Below, one piece after another: positions 25,234 through 33,131 of a stretch of DNA of 64,000 nt. Each line of letters opens with the position of its first letter. The first letter of the stretch is position 1. Location: assembly GCA_002367105.1 (NCBI GenBank), contig DFCS01000049.1:116070-180069 (forward strand), read 5' to 3'. The notes below the pieces were generated by a model. The model did not search any database, had not been told where the DNA came from, and saw only the letters and a program-made list of their open reading frames with translations. Position numbers and translations under genes: made by a program. Source of the DNA: Hungatella sp. UBA3048 (GTDB lineage Bacteria > Bacillota > Clostridia > Lachnospirales > Lachnospiraceae).

Positions 25234-25465
25234 TCATGCATGTTTCTGTTCCATTTTCTTCATTTCCGTAAACAGTGTATCTTCTGTCACATGACAATAT
25301 AAATCCATAGTTATTTTAAGTGTCCCATGACCAAGTATGCACTGAAGTGTCATGGGCTGCATTCCATTTTCAATAGCTCGTGTCGCAAAAATCTAAATAT
25401 GTGCGGTGTGAAAAATTTAAAGACAGCATCTTCCTTTTGAATATTTTTTATAATCACACCTATAC
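25234..25465 (-). pseudogene. Tyrosine recombinase (Tn916-type integrase), C-terminal remnant
   Basis: Translating the minus strand gives IIKNIQKEDAVFKFFTPHIF-R, then, after a frame change, FATRAIENGMQPMTLQCILG followed by HGTLKITMDLYCHVTEDTLF and a Lys/Glu tail ending KHA-stop. These are the C-terminal boxes of phage/Tn916 integrases (H-x-x-R, LGH, Y-x-H). The HT of the usual FRHTFATR is missing and the frame shifts there, consistent with a ~5-base deletion. Upstream sequence is blocked by a stop, so the N-terminal and core regions are gone. Remnant only. Confidence 0.75.
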
Positions 25466-25534
25466 ATTATTTGACAAGAAACAATTGTGTAGGCTGATTG
25501 TTTCTCGTATCAAATACAAGATTTTCATAACTTT

Positions 25535-25789
25535 CTAGGGATTTTTTCCCTCAAAGGTAATATCCTGCTTCTGCGCTTTCTTCCTCTTTAACGCCATGAC
25601 AGTTTTTGAGGTCAGAGGAATTGGTGTCGCGCATCTCAAATAAGTATTTCCTATCTTTACTAAAATAACATATTCTTCAACCCAAATCACTTTCCCTTTG
25701 AGCGATTTACCCAATATGTCCTCCTTCCTGCGTAAATTCGGGGAAAGGATTACCGTTAGAACATCCGTCCCTAATTTTACCATACTCAA
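25535..25789 (-). CDS. Small hypothetical protein in the element
   Basis: 84 residues from a TTG (or 82 from ATG at 25783); no convincing ribosome site. The sequence is basic with a beta-rich middle (GKVIWVEEYVILVKIGNTYL) and a Lys-rich tail (ALKRKKAQKQDITFEGK). A promoter-like TTGAAA-17-TAAAAT overlaps its start region. It may be the remainder of a longer element gene or not expressed. I do not recognise the family. Confidence 0.4.
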   Translation of the reverse strand: MSMVKLGTDVLTVILSPNLRRKEDILGKSLKGKVIWVEEYVILVKIGNTYLRCATPIPLTSKTVMALKRKKAQKQDITFEGKNP

Positions 25790-25844
25790 TACGTATTTTC
25801 AATTAACAATCATATAAAATTTGATTTAGTAACCATTTGTCCAA

Positions 25845-25904
25845 CTAGCCCTTATGGGCATACAATCTATTGCCAATATTATTGTAAACCATTTTCTGGG
25901 TCAT
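25845..25904 (-). CDS. Possible 19-residue peptide ORF in the element
   Basis: ATG follows AAGGGAG by seven bases and encodes MTQKMVYNNIGNRLYAHKG then TAG. A promoter-like TTGATA-16-TATATA lies upstream on the same strand. The good ribosome spacing is the only support for translation. It is in an otherwise empty stretch (25790-26302). Confidence 0.3.
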   Translation of the reverse strand: MTQKMVYNNIGNRLYAHKG

Positions 25905-26171
25905 ACAACAACTCCCTTGCTTTTGTTGGCTATATAGATAAATACTCGCTGTTATCAATTATAAATGATAAAAAAGTCGTATAATTTATATATACATATC
26001 CCTGTTTATTATATACTGTAACTAAATATTAATATCAATGAAATTCGAGATTGTTGTAAGCGGTCGTTGGCAGTTGATTGGAAGGTATTTGTGGTTTGTC
26101 AAGTGCTAATTTTCCAATACACCAACGTTGGCTTTGATGACGTATAATTAATTTCGCAAATATAATTTCAT

Positions 26172-26251
26172 AAAAAATAGACATGTTCCATAGCCACTTG
26201 GTAAAAAAGTTACCACACCAAATCTTATAAAGGTGGCTATGAAACATGTCT
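26172..26251 (-). terminator. Long-stem terminator after the truncated kinase gene
   Basis: Arms 26179-26197 (AGACATGTTCCATAGCCAC) and 26233-26251 are 19-base inverted repeats with one mismatch; the minus-strand tail is ATTTTTTATG. It lies 50 bases past the kinase stop. The 35-base loop contains a smaller GGTAAC/GTTACC-like stem. Confidence 0.65.
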
Positions 26252-26302
26252 GACAACGTAATCGTAGGAGAGAATGCTCTGTTGAAAAAACACTAATCGT
26301 TC

Positions 26303-27169
26303 TTACCGGTGTATCGGTACGCCATGATTTATGATCGCCAACATATCCTTTGCCATTATAACCTCACCCTTATCAATGAGTAGAAGTGCATCTCCAACCA
26401 GGTTTTTCATATCGTGTCTGATCTTCCGAAGTTTTATTCCTAATTCATTCTGCATCGCAATCTGTTCTTCTAATATGTTATAATTGCTTTCCATTGCAAA
26501 ACTTTTTCTGGCCTGTAGAAAATATGAACTAGATCCAGAAAAGAAATATACCACAATAATACTTACTATAAAGTCACCTAGAGATAAAAATAAATATATA
26601 CCTAAATCTGATGGTCTGAGTTCTAGCAAGGGGTATATCTCCATAAAGATAATTTCTTTAAACCAAAACAGAATCATAATAACATTAAATAGAAACCATT
26701 CTTTTTTTCTTATATCGAAATAAATCTTCCGGAATTTTCGATATAAAAAACAGAATACAAATCCGTCTAATATTTTAACAACAAGTGATAGAACTAGATG
26801 ATTTATCAGGCTGCTATAAAGAGTCTCTAAAAATTCTCCATTAAAAAGAAAGGTAAAAGTTAGAGCAAAAATAATATCCACAATGAGTAAATAAAAGATG
26901 CATGTAATGCAAAAAGCAGCATTTATGTAAAGTTCAATTTTATAGAGGGTAAACATTGTGCCAAAAAACACGAAAAAAATAAACATCTGCTTTAGCACCA
27001 TCGGTATATTGACCACAGTTGCAATTAGTACTGATGTTAAAACAATACTTACAGGAAAGTAAAACTTGTAGTATTGGCTCCTGCAATTTTCTGCAAACAG
27101 AGAGTGAAACATAAGAAAAACGATTATACTATCTACCAAACTCAATCCATAGCTTAACAAAAACTGCAA
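26303..27169 (-). pseudogene. AgrC-like GHKL sensor kinase lacking its ATPase domain
   Basis: 288 residues. Start TTG is set by GGAGG eight bases before, immediately after the response-regulator stop. Six or seven hydrophobic helices fill residues ~1-210, followed by a coiled linker and the H-box KIRHDMKNLVGDALLLIDKG with the phosphoacceptor His. Normal members run to ~430-440 residues with N, G1 and G2 ATP-binding boxes after this point; here the frame stops 25 residues past the H-box (NHGVPIHR) and no kinase domain is found downstream. It could not autophosphorylate alone. It may act as a receptor-only protein or be dead. Confidence 0.75.
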
Positions 27170-27931
27170 TTATAAAACCTCCGTTTCAATAACTTCTCTC
27201 ATATACTTCATAGCTATGCCGCGCCTTCTCCTGCTTAAAGGAATACTTTCATCATTATCAAGGATCAGTTCATCATCCTTAATACATTTCATGTGTTTTA
27301 TATTGACAAGATATCCTCGACAAGGTTCAAAAAAGCCTTTTTGTGAATACCCTTCCAGAATTTTTGCAAATAACTTTTCTGCTAATGTATATGTCTTGGT
27401 ACCCTTATGTAGTGTTATTGCCCGGTTCCGGCATGAAAAATAGAAAATATCCTGTAGGCTTAGCTTTATCAAATTTCTCCGCCTAGAACCATCTTGTATT
27501 TCAAAACATTCATTCTCTCCTATACTATTTTTACCGGAAGTTTTTTTTGACTTAATAATACGAGACAATTCAGAAATAAAGAACTCTTCCATGGCATCCT
27601 TGGCAATGAATGCATCAACTTGATACTGAAAGATACTATAAACTTCTTGCTTATATGATGTGACAAAAACCAACGCAAAATTGGAATTATAAATACGCAA
27701 CCGCCTTGCTACTTCTTTTCCATTTATTATAGGCATATCAATATCCAATATAACCATATCAAATATTTTTCCGCTTTTAAAATCCTCCAGCAATTGATTT
27801 CCATCCAAATAATGATAAAGTTCTGCGTCAACCTCCTCATTTCTTAAAGAACGCCTCACCAACTTTTCCAAAATATTTTCCAAAAATAAACCATTATCAT
27901 CACATAGAGCAATCTTCATTTGTACCCTCAT
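27170..27931 (-). CDS. LytTR-family response regulator (AgrA/VirR type)
   Basis: 253 residues. Receiver domain (~5-125): acidic pair in MKIALCDDNG, phosphoacceptor Asp63 in MVILDIDMPIINGKEVA, Thr/Ser in LVFVTSYKQE, and Lys in AFIAKDAMEEF. LytTR DNA-binding domain (~145-250): IKLSLQDIFYFSCRNRAITL, then GFFEPCRGYLVNIKHMKCI and IPLSRRRRGIAM. The start MRVQMKIA is chosen by GGGGG seven bases upstream; a TTG six bases earlier is too close to that site. It is transcribed with the truncated kinase. A 28-bp inverted repeat overlaps its promoter. Appears intact. No AgrB/AgrD-like genes are nearby. Confidence 0.88.
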   Translation of the reverse strand: MRVQMKIALCDDNGLFLENILEKLVRRSLRNEEVDAELYHYLDGNQLLEDFKSGKIFDMVILDIDMPIINGKEVARRLRIYNSNFALVFVTSYKQEVYSIFQYQVDAFIAKDAMEEFFISELSRIIKSKKTSGKNSIGENECFEIQDGSRRRNLIKLSLQDIFYFSCRNRAITLHKGTKTYTLAEKLFAKILEGYSQKGFFEPCRGYLVNIKHMKCIKDDELILDNDESIPLSRRRRGIAMKYMREVIETEVL

Positions 27932-27954
27932 TAACAATCCCCCTTTATCACTTT

Positions 27955-27982
27955 ACAGTATTATATTATTATACAATACTGT
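27955..27982. promoter_or_regulatory. Inverted repeat over the promoter of the LytTR regulator
   Basis: ACAGTATTATAT and ATACAATACTGT form a 12-base inverted repeat with one mismatch and a 4-base centre. On the minus strand it covers the -10 box TATAAT. ACAGTAT resembles half of LytTR-type sites (ACAGTTA), so autoregulation is plausible. Confidence 0.45.
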
Positions 27983-28049
27983 TATAAATTCCAAAAGGGG
28001 CATTTTTCAACACAATTCAATTTTTTCTCCACCTGACTAAGAAACTAAA

Positions 28050-28093
28050 ATAAGCCCTCTATCAATCATATTTTACAACCGATAAAGGGCTTA
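28050..28093 (-). terminator. Terminator downstream of pyrD, inside the element
   Basis: Stem ATAAGCCCTtTATC / GATAgAGGGCTTAT with a 17-base loop and a TTTTAG tail on the minus strand. It should stop transcripts coming from pyrD before they reach the LytTR gene or pyrE. Confidence 0.7.
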
Positions 28094-28138
28094 TGTTAAT
28101 GTCTTAACCTATTAAAATTCCTCGATATAGCATAATAT

Positions 28139-28152
28139 TTACTACACCATTT
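28139..28152 (+). repeat. Right 14-bp direct repeat (candidate attachment-site copy)
   Basis: TTACTACACCATTT, identical to 25214-25227. It lies 97 bases past the pyrD stop codon and marks the right edge of the element. Confidence 0.7.
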
Positions 28153-28248
28153 TTGCGCCAAACTATGATTTTCCGCGATAAGTTACGATAATTCGGCATT
28201 CTGAAATTTGAACACACCATGTATTCAAAATCCATTCAAAATATTCTG

Positions 28249-29151
28249 TTACCGCACAGCTCCTATCAGATCCCTGATATCTTCTACGTCATATTTCTTC
28301 ATGTAATCCTCTATGCCCCTGGCTACTTCTTCCGCTGCATAAGGATTCCGGAAATTGGCCGTTCCCACAGAAACAGCCGTAGCTCCTGCAAGAATGAATT
28401 CTATGGCATCTTCGGCATTCATGATCCCGCCCATACCGATAATGGGAAGCTTTACCGCATTTGCCACCTGATATACCATGCGTACCGCAATAGGCTTAAT
28501 AGCCGGACCGGATAAGCCTCCTGTTTTATTGGCGACTGCAAAGGTACGGCGGTTAATGTCAATTTTCATACCGGTTAAGGTGTTAATAAGGGACAGTACA
28601 TCTGCTCCTCCCGCCTCTGCTGCCTTTGCCATTACCCCTATGTCCGTTACGTTGGGGCTCAGCTTCATGATAACCGGCTGCTTTGCATATTTTTTAACTT
28701 CCCTTGTTATGGCCTCTACCGCTTTGGGATCCTGTCCAAAAGCAATTCCTCCCTCTTTCACATTCGGGCAGGAAATGTTGATTTCCAGCATATCCACCGG
28801 CTCATCCGCCAACCGCTCCACAACTTCGATATAATCCTCTGTTGTCTTTCCGCATACATTGACAATGATTTTCGTATCGTACTTCTTTAAAAATGGAATG
28901 TCTCTCTTAATAAAAACTTCCATTCCCGGATTCTGAAGGCCGATGGCATTGATCATGCCTCCGTAGGTTTCCGCGATTCTGGGTGTGGGATTACCTGGCC
29001 ATGGCACATTGGCCACGCCTTTTGTAACCACAGCTCCCAAATGATTTAAGTCGATCATCTCGCTGTATTCCTCACCGGAACCAAAGGTGCCGGAAGCAGT
29101 CATAACCGGATTCTTAAGCTCCACTCCGGCCAGATTCACTTTCGTAATCAT
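28249..29151 (-). CDS. pyrD: Dihydroorotate dehydrogenase B, catalytic subunit
   Basis: 300 residues, class 1B. FMN-binding and active-site landmarks: NPVMTASGTFGSGEEYSE, NAIGLQNPG, and NISCPNVKEGG with catalytic Cys128; later LSLINTLTGM and PIIGMGGIMNAEDAIEFILA, then AVSVGTANF. It oxidises dihydroorotate to orotate, passing electrons to PyrK and NAD+. Its ATG abuts the pyrK stop (TAGATG), so the two subunits are coupled. The mobile element begins 97 bases past its end. Confidence 0.97.
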   Translation of the reverse strand: MITKVNLAGVELKNPVMTASGTFGSGEEYSEMIDLNHLGAVVTKGVANVPWPGNPTPRIAETYGGMINAIGLQNPGMEVFIKRDIPFLKKYDTKIIVNVCGKTTEDYIEVVERLADEPVDMLEINISCPNVKEGGIAFGQDPKAVEAITREVKKYAKQPVIMKLSPNVTDIGVMAKAAEAGGADVLSLINTLTGMKIDINRRTFAVANKTGGLSGPAIKPIAVRMVYQVANAVKLPIIGMGGIMNAEDAIEFILAGATAVSVGTANFRNPYAAEEVARGIEDYMKKYDVEDIRDLIGAVR

Positions 29152-29928
29152 CTAAAATTCTACCTCCTCAGCCTTAAATACCGGACCATCCTTGCAGATA
29201 CGCTTATTGTGGACCATGGAATGCTCGTCCACTGACTTGCTTTTGCATACGCAGGCAAGACAGGCCCCAATGCCGCAGGCCATCTTTTCCTCCAGGGAAA
29301 GATAACATTCTATTCCTTTTTCAAGAGCATAGGCCTTAAGAGCCTTCAGCATGGGGGTGGGACCGCAGGCAAAGATCACATCGCCTTTTAAGCCCTGTTC
29401 CCTGATTGCATCTAAAACATTGCCCTTCGTTCCGGCGCTTCCGTCCTCTGTTGCAATATAAGTGTCCCCATATGGATAAAATTCTTCATTTAAAAACAGG
29501 GCATCCCGATACCCAAGTACCACCTGTTTCTCACAAGGCAAATGTTTTGCCAGTTCCAGCATAGGTGGAATTCCGATTCCGCCGCCGATCAAAAATGCCT
29601 TTTTTCCTTTTGCGCCGGCTTCAAGGGGAAATCCATTGCCCAAAGGTCCCAGGACCTCTACAGAATCTCCTTCCCTGTAATGGGAGAACTCTTCCGTTCC
29701 TTCCCCTACCACCCGGTACACCAGCCTTAAAAGTCCCTTGTCCTTATCTGTTTCACAAATGCTGATAGGCCGGGGCAAAAGCTTTGCTCCATCCTTTGTA
29801 TATAGGTCTACAAACTGTCCCGGCTCTGCCTGGACGGTAATTTCCTTTGTCTTGATCCACATGCTGTATACATCATCTCCCAGCCGTGTCTGGCTGGCAA
29901 CTACTGCAATTTCTTTTACCTTTGCCAT
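29152..29928 (-). CDS. pyrK: Dihydroorotate dehydrogenase B, electron-transfer subunit
   Basis: 258 residues. FAD-binding region LLPRPISICETDKDKGLLRL, NAD-binding FLIGGGIGIPPMLELAKHL, and the C-terminal [2Fe-2S] cluster ligands in KMACGIGACLACVCKS followed by KRICKDGPVF. It carries electrons from PyrD's FMN to NAD+. It lies nine bases after pyrF and directly before pyrD. Firm. Confidence 0.96.
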   Translation of the reverse strand: MAKVKEIAVVASQTRLGDDVYSMWIKTKEITVQAEPGQFVDLYTKDGAKLLPRPISICETDKDKGLLRLVYRVVGEGTEEFSHYREGDSVEVLGPLGNGFPLEAGAKGKKAFLIGGGIGIPPMLELAKHLPCEKQVVLGYRDALFLNEEFYPYGDTYIATEDGSAGTKGNVLDAIREQGLKGDVIFACGPTPMLKALKAYALEKGIECYLSLEEKMACGIGACLACVCKSKSVDEHSMVHNKRICKDGPVFKAEEVEF

Positions 29929-29937
29929 TCGAACCCC

Positions 29938-30855
29938 CTATAATACCCTGTTGATATCGGTGACCATATCAATAACTGCCTGCCTGGAGGCTTCACCGAA
30001 ATGCTCTCCGCCAAACCGGGCGTAGCGTTCAGATTTATAGGCTGCAATAATTCCTCTGGAGGAGTTTACGATAGCTCCCAGGCCGTCTTCGTTAAAGCAT
30101 GGCTTTAGGTCCTCTGCCGTTCCTCCCTGGGCGCCGTATCCCGGAACCAGGAAATAGGTGTTTGGCATCAGTTTGCGGAGAATTCTGCTCATCTCCGGAT
30201 AGGTGGCCCCCACAACAGCGCCCACATTGCTGTAAGCCCCATCCATACAGTCAGCTCCCCATTCCACAACCTTTTCTGCAACCAGTTCATACAGCGGCCT
30301 TCCGTCAATCAGCTGATCCTGGAATTCCCCGCTGGAAGGGTTAGAGGTTTTCACCAGAACGAAAAGGCCTTTGTCTTCTTCTTTGCATACATCCACAAAG
30401 GGCTTCACGCCATCGGTCCCCAAATATGGATTGACCGTAAGGAAATCTGTACCGAAAGCAGAAAAGCTTTTGTTTCCAATCTTCACCCGACCGATATGTG
30501 CTGTAGCATAAGCGGCTGATGTGGAACCAATATCTCCTCTCTTAGCATCTCCAATGACGAAAAGCCCCTTTTCCTGGCAATAGTTAACAGTCTTTGTATA
30601 CGCTTTCAAGCCTTCGATGCCAAACTGCTCGTACATGGCAATCTGTGGCTTAACGGATGGAATCAGATCATAAACATGATCAACAATTTCTTTATTGAAC
30701 TGCCAAATAGCTTCCGCAGCGCCTTCTTTAGTTTCACCGAATTCTTCAAATGCCTTATTTATAACATGCTCTGGTATATAGTTTAACATGGGGTCCAAAC
30801 CTACGCAGATTGGGGCCTTTGTTTTCTGAATTTTGTCTATTAACTGCCTGATCAT
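29938..30855 (-). CDS. pyrF: Orotidine 5'-phosphate decarboxylase (PyrF type 2)
   Basis: 305 residues, the longer subfamily. Landmarks: PICVGLDPMLNYIPEHV, the catalytic GDAKRGDIGSTSAAYA (Lys/Asp), FLTVNPYLGTDGVKPF and NTYFLVPGYGAQGGTAEDL. It decarboxylates OMP to UMP, the last step of the pathway. AAGGAGG precedes the ATG. It is the first gene of pyrF-pyrK-pyrD; the promoter is inside the 3' end of the upstream gene. Confidence 0.96.
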   Translation of the reverse strand: MIRQLIDKIQKTKAPICVGLDPMLNYIPEHVINKAFEEFGETKEGAAEAIWQFNKEIVDHVYDLIPSVKPQIAMYEQFGIEGLKAYTKTVNYCQEKGLFVIGDAKRGDIGSTSAAYATAHIGRVKIGNKSFSAFGTDFLTVNPYLGTDGVKPFVDVCKEEDKGLFVLVKTSNPSSGEFQDQLIDGRPLYELVAEKVVEWGADCMDGAYSNVGAVVGATYPEMSRILRKLMPNTYFLVPGYGAQGGTAEDLKPCFNEDGLGAIVNSSRGIIAAYKSERYARFGGEHFGEASRQAVIDMVTDINRVL

Positions 30856-30903
30856 AGCTTCCTCCTTGGATCTCTTTTCCCTTATTTTTCTCTATTCTTA
30901 CCA

Positions 30904-30932
30904 ATTCTATCATAAGAAAGAACTGGCTTCAA
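30904..30932 (-). promoter_or_regulatory. pyr operon promoter
   Basis: Minus-strand TTGAAG (30927-30932), 17-base spacer, TAGAAT (30904-30909). The -35 is inside the last codons of the YkgJ-family gene. I see no PyrR attenuator in the ~45-base leader. Confidence 0.55.
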
Positions 30933-31566
30933 GCCTTTTGCCAAACTGATCGAAAAAATCCTGGTCCCTGTCATAGGGCATTAGATAAAACTGCTTTAAA
31001 ACATACATGCTGATTTTATTTGCCAATGCCTGATCCTCATCTTCTTCCAGCTTTCTTTCCAGCCGCTTTAAGAAGAAATGCCAGTCAGACACAAACTTTT
31101 CATACCGCTTTGCATCAGGGGTATCAATCCATTTGCGCACCTTGACCTTTGCCCTGTTTTCTCTCCTGCATTCATGCACCTGGAGAAAATACTGAAATCC
31201 CTGCTCATCATAGATCCGCCCTAATGGAAACAGGCGGCAGATCCCCGGCCGGAAGCTATGAATCCCGCATCGCCCTTCCTGGTTTAAGAAGCCGCACCTT
31301 TCCTCGTTTCCTCCCATTTTTAAGTTTGGAAGCACGATTCCATCCACCACATGAAGTTCCAGCTTCTCTGCCAGCAGTTCTTCCAGTGTACAATTAAGAT
31401 TTACCGTCAGCCGGAAACAGTCAAGGGGATCCAGGGTAACAGAATGCCCCATCCCCTGGCAGCAGGCCGAACAGCCTTTGCAGTCGCCGCAATCCGCCTT
31501 TACCATATCGTTTAAGCTATATAATTTTCCATCTGAGATTTCTTTCCAATCAATTTCCCTTTTCAT
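30910..31566 (-). CDS. YkgJ-family cysteine-cluster protein
   Basis: 218 residues. Cysteines are arranged as ADCGDCKGCSACCQGMG near residues 25-40, then RCGFLNQEGRCGIHSFRPGI and CRLFP around 90-115, and HECRR near 135. This is the YkgJ/CxxCxxCC family, thought to bind zinc or an iron-sulphur centre; molecular function is unknown. The C-terminal ~80 residues are helical and charged. GAGG precedes the ATG. It is directly upstream of the pyr operon but the promoter inside its end makes a functional link uncertain. Confidence 0.83.
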   Translation of the reverse strand: MKREIDWKEISDGKLYSLNDMVKADCGDCKGCSACCQGMGHSVTLDPLDCFRLTVNLNCTLEELLAEKLELHVVDGIVLPNLKMGGNEERCGFLNQEGRCGIHSFRPGICRLFPLGRIYDEQGFQYFLQVHECRRENRAKVKVRKWIDTPDAKRYEKFVSDWHFFLKRLERKLEEDEDQALANKISMYVLKQFYLMPYDRDQDFFDQFGKRLEASSFL

Positions 31567-31713
31567 GAATCGTTTTCCTCAACTTTCTATTTAGCAAACA
31601 TGGTTATTCTACCATCTCCTGCCTGTACATTCAATGGGGGATTCATTTCTTTATCAAAGCGTTAGGAATACGAAGCCGTAAATACATCGGTTCACAAAAT
31701 TTTCACAATTCAA

Positions 31714-31740
31714 TTAGCACTCACCTCTTGACAGTGCTAA
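31714..31740. promoter_or_regulatory. CIRCE operator (HrcA binding site)
   Basis: TTAGCACTC (31714-31722), a 9-base spacer, and CAGTGCTAA (31732-31740). This matches the CIRCE consensus TTAGCACTC-N9-GAGTGCTAA at 17 of 18 positions. It overlaps the -35 box of the hsp20 promoter, as expected for repression by HrcA. Confidence 0.9.
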
Positions 31741-31756
31741 CAATGTGTGTTATATT
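31728..31756 (+). promoter_or_regulatory. Promoter of the small heat-shock gene
   Basis: TTGACA (31728-31733), exact 17-base spacer, TATATT (31751-31756). The -35 lies inside the CIRCE element. Confidence 0.85.
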
Positions 31757-31825
31757 ACATGTATAACAAATAGCAATGCATCGGAAAACCGGTGACATAT
31801 AAATTCCAAAAAGGAGGAACCTTTT

Positions 31826-32239
31826 ATGTTATTAACAAGAAGAAACAGCTTATTTGATGAATTTTTCAATGATCCGTTTTTTACGGATGCATACCACAAC
31901 AGACAGTCCCTGATGAAAGCCGACATTGAAGACAACGGAAACGACTATGTCATTGATATCGAGCTTCCAGGCTATAAAAAAGAGGATGTGCAGGCCGAAT
32001 TAAAAGAAGGATATCTGACCATATGCGCTGATACTGTTTCCGAAAATGAGGTAAAGGACCAGAAAAACTATATCCGCAGGGAACGCTACAGCGGCTCTGT
32101 GAAGAGAAGCTTTTATGTAGGTTCCGGTCTGAAACAGGAAGATATTAAGGCATCGTTTGAAAACGGCATCTTGAAGCTTGTCGTTCCGAAAGAAGCTCCA
32201 AAACAGATCGAAGAAAACCACTATATCACCATTGAGTAA
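31826..32239 (+). CDS. Small heat-shock protein, Hsp20/alpha-crystallin family
   Basis: 137 residues. N-terminal MLLTRRNSLFDEFFNDPFF, then an alpha-crystallin domain (~30-135) with YVIDIELPGYKKEDVQAELK, RRERYSGSVKRSFYVGSG and the conserved ENGILKLVVPKEAP (the GxL motif). It holds unfolding proteins as an ATP-independent chaperone in the cytoplasm. AAGGAGG lies ahead of the ATG. Control by HrcA through the CIRCE site is strongly suggested. Similar to Hsp18 of solventogenic clostridia. Confidence 0.95.
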   Translation: MLLTRRNSLFDEFFNDPFFTDAYHNRQSLMKADIEDNGNDYVIDIELPGYKKEDVQAELKEGYLTICADTVSENEVKDQKNYIRRERYSGSVKRSFYVGSGLKQEDIKASFENGILKLVVPKEAPKQIEENHYITIE

Positions 32240-32253
32240 TCCGATATAGACAA

Positions 32254-32287
32254 AAAGGGAAGGCCCCATATGGAGGACCTTCCCTTT
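32254..32287. terminator. Terminator between hsp20 and the nitroreductase gene
   Basis: Stem AAAGGGAAGG / CCTTCCCTTT with an inner CC/GG pair and loop, followed by TCTTTCTG on the + strand; the minus-strand tail is TTTTTGTC, so it serves both convergent genes. Confidence 0.85.
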
Positions 32288-32323
32288 CTTTCTGTATCAG
32301 TGAACGATCTTATCAGCATTTTA

Positions 32324-33097
32324 TCAGCATTTATACTCTTTTAAAAATGCCGTAGTCACATATGCCCCGCTTTTATAAGACTTTTTCTCCATGGCTTCTT
32401 CTGCTTCCAGTTTCACATTAATCCACATCTCTTCCGCAGCAATGGTTAAATGAGAAAGCATAATCCCGGCGCTGATCTCCCGCATGGATACAAGGGAAGA
32501 TGACGGCAGGAATTCCCTGCAGGAAAACACATAGATTTTGTCATGATAAACGATAAAGCGCCAGGGCTGGGTATTCATGGCCGACGGAGCGAGGCGGACA
32601 GCCTTTAATATATTTTTCATGGACTCTCCGGCTTCTTCCTTAAACACGCATAATTCCTTTAAAGGAAGCCGTTTTGCCGTTGCAGGATCCCGGTAAAGCA
32701 GGGTCTTTGGATAACCAAAGGCAACTACGATCACCTGCTTCATTCCTGCCGGCCCTGGCTCCGGAACCTTGGTACTTCCAAGATAACAGGTGCCCAGTCC
32801 TTTTCCTGTCATATATAACAGAACGTGCTCCAGCACATATCCTGCATTTGCCAGATACCCATCCTTCTCCTCAGAATAAAATACCAGATAATAAGGCGCC
32901 TCTACCTTCCACAATCCCTTAACAGGCAGCTGCTCTTCCATATTTTCACTTATTTCCAGCTTAATCTGAATATCCCCGTGCAGCCTTGGTATATTATCCC
33001 CAAAATAAAGGATGTCCTTTAGCAGCTGCTCCGGGACTTGTTCCTTCTTAAACTTCCTGATCGATCTTCTTTTAAATATCATCTGATACAGATTCAT
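32324..33097 (-). CDS. Nitroreductase-like protein, TM1586 type
   Basis: 257 residues. It opens MNLYQMIFKRRSIRKFKKEQ, the FMN-binding Arg-Arg-Ser-x-Arg motif of the nitroreductase fold. Two half-domains follow, the second starting RLAPSAMNTQPWRFIVY (the SAxNxQPW motif). This pattern, with the internal duplication, matches the putative TM nitroreductase family. It likely uses FMN and NAD(P)H on an unknown substrate. AGGAG precedes the start. It lies 34 bases after pepF on the same strand and may be co-transcribed with it. Confidence 0.83.
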   Translation of the reverse strand: MNLYQMIFKRRSIRKFKKEQVPEQLLKDILYFGDNIPRLHGDIQIKLEISENMEEQLPVKGLWKVEAPYYLVFYSEEKDGYLANAGYVLEHVLLYMTGKGLGTCYLGSTKVPEPGPAGMKQVIVVAFGYPKTLLYRDPATAKRLPLKELCVFKEEAGESMKNILKAVRLAPSAMNTQPWRFIVYHDKIYVFSCREFLPSSSLVSMREISAGIMLSHLTIAAEEMWINVKLEAEEAMEKKSYKSGAYVTTAFLKEYKC

Positions 33098-33131
33098 ACC
33101 TGCTCCCCTCTCCTCTATCCAACAACCAGAC

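Larger units (their letters stand above)
25214..28152. mobile_element. Degenerate integrated element between pyrD and pyrE
   Basis: About 2.9 kb bounded by exact 14-bp direct repeats. It contains a decayed tyrosine integrase at the left end, two small ORFs, a truncated GHKL kinase and a LytTR regulator, and it is visibly more AT-rich than the flanking pyr genes. It interrupts an operon (pyrF-K-D-E) that is normally contiguous. The element looks immobile, as the integrase is only a C-terminal fragment with a frame break. Confidence 0.72.
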
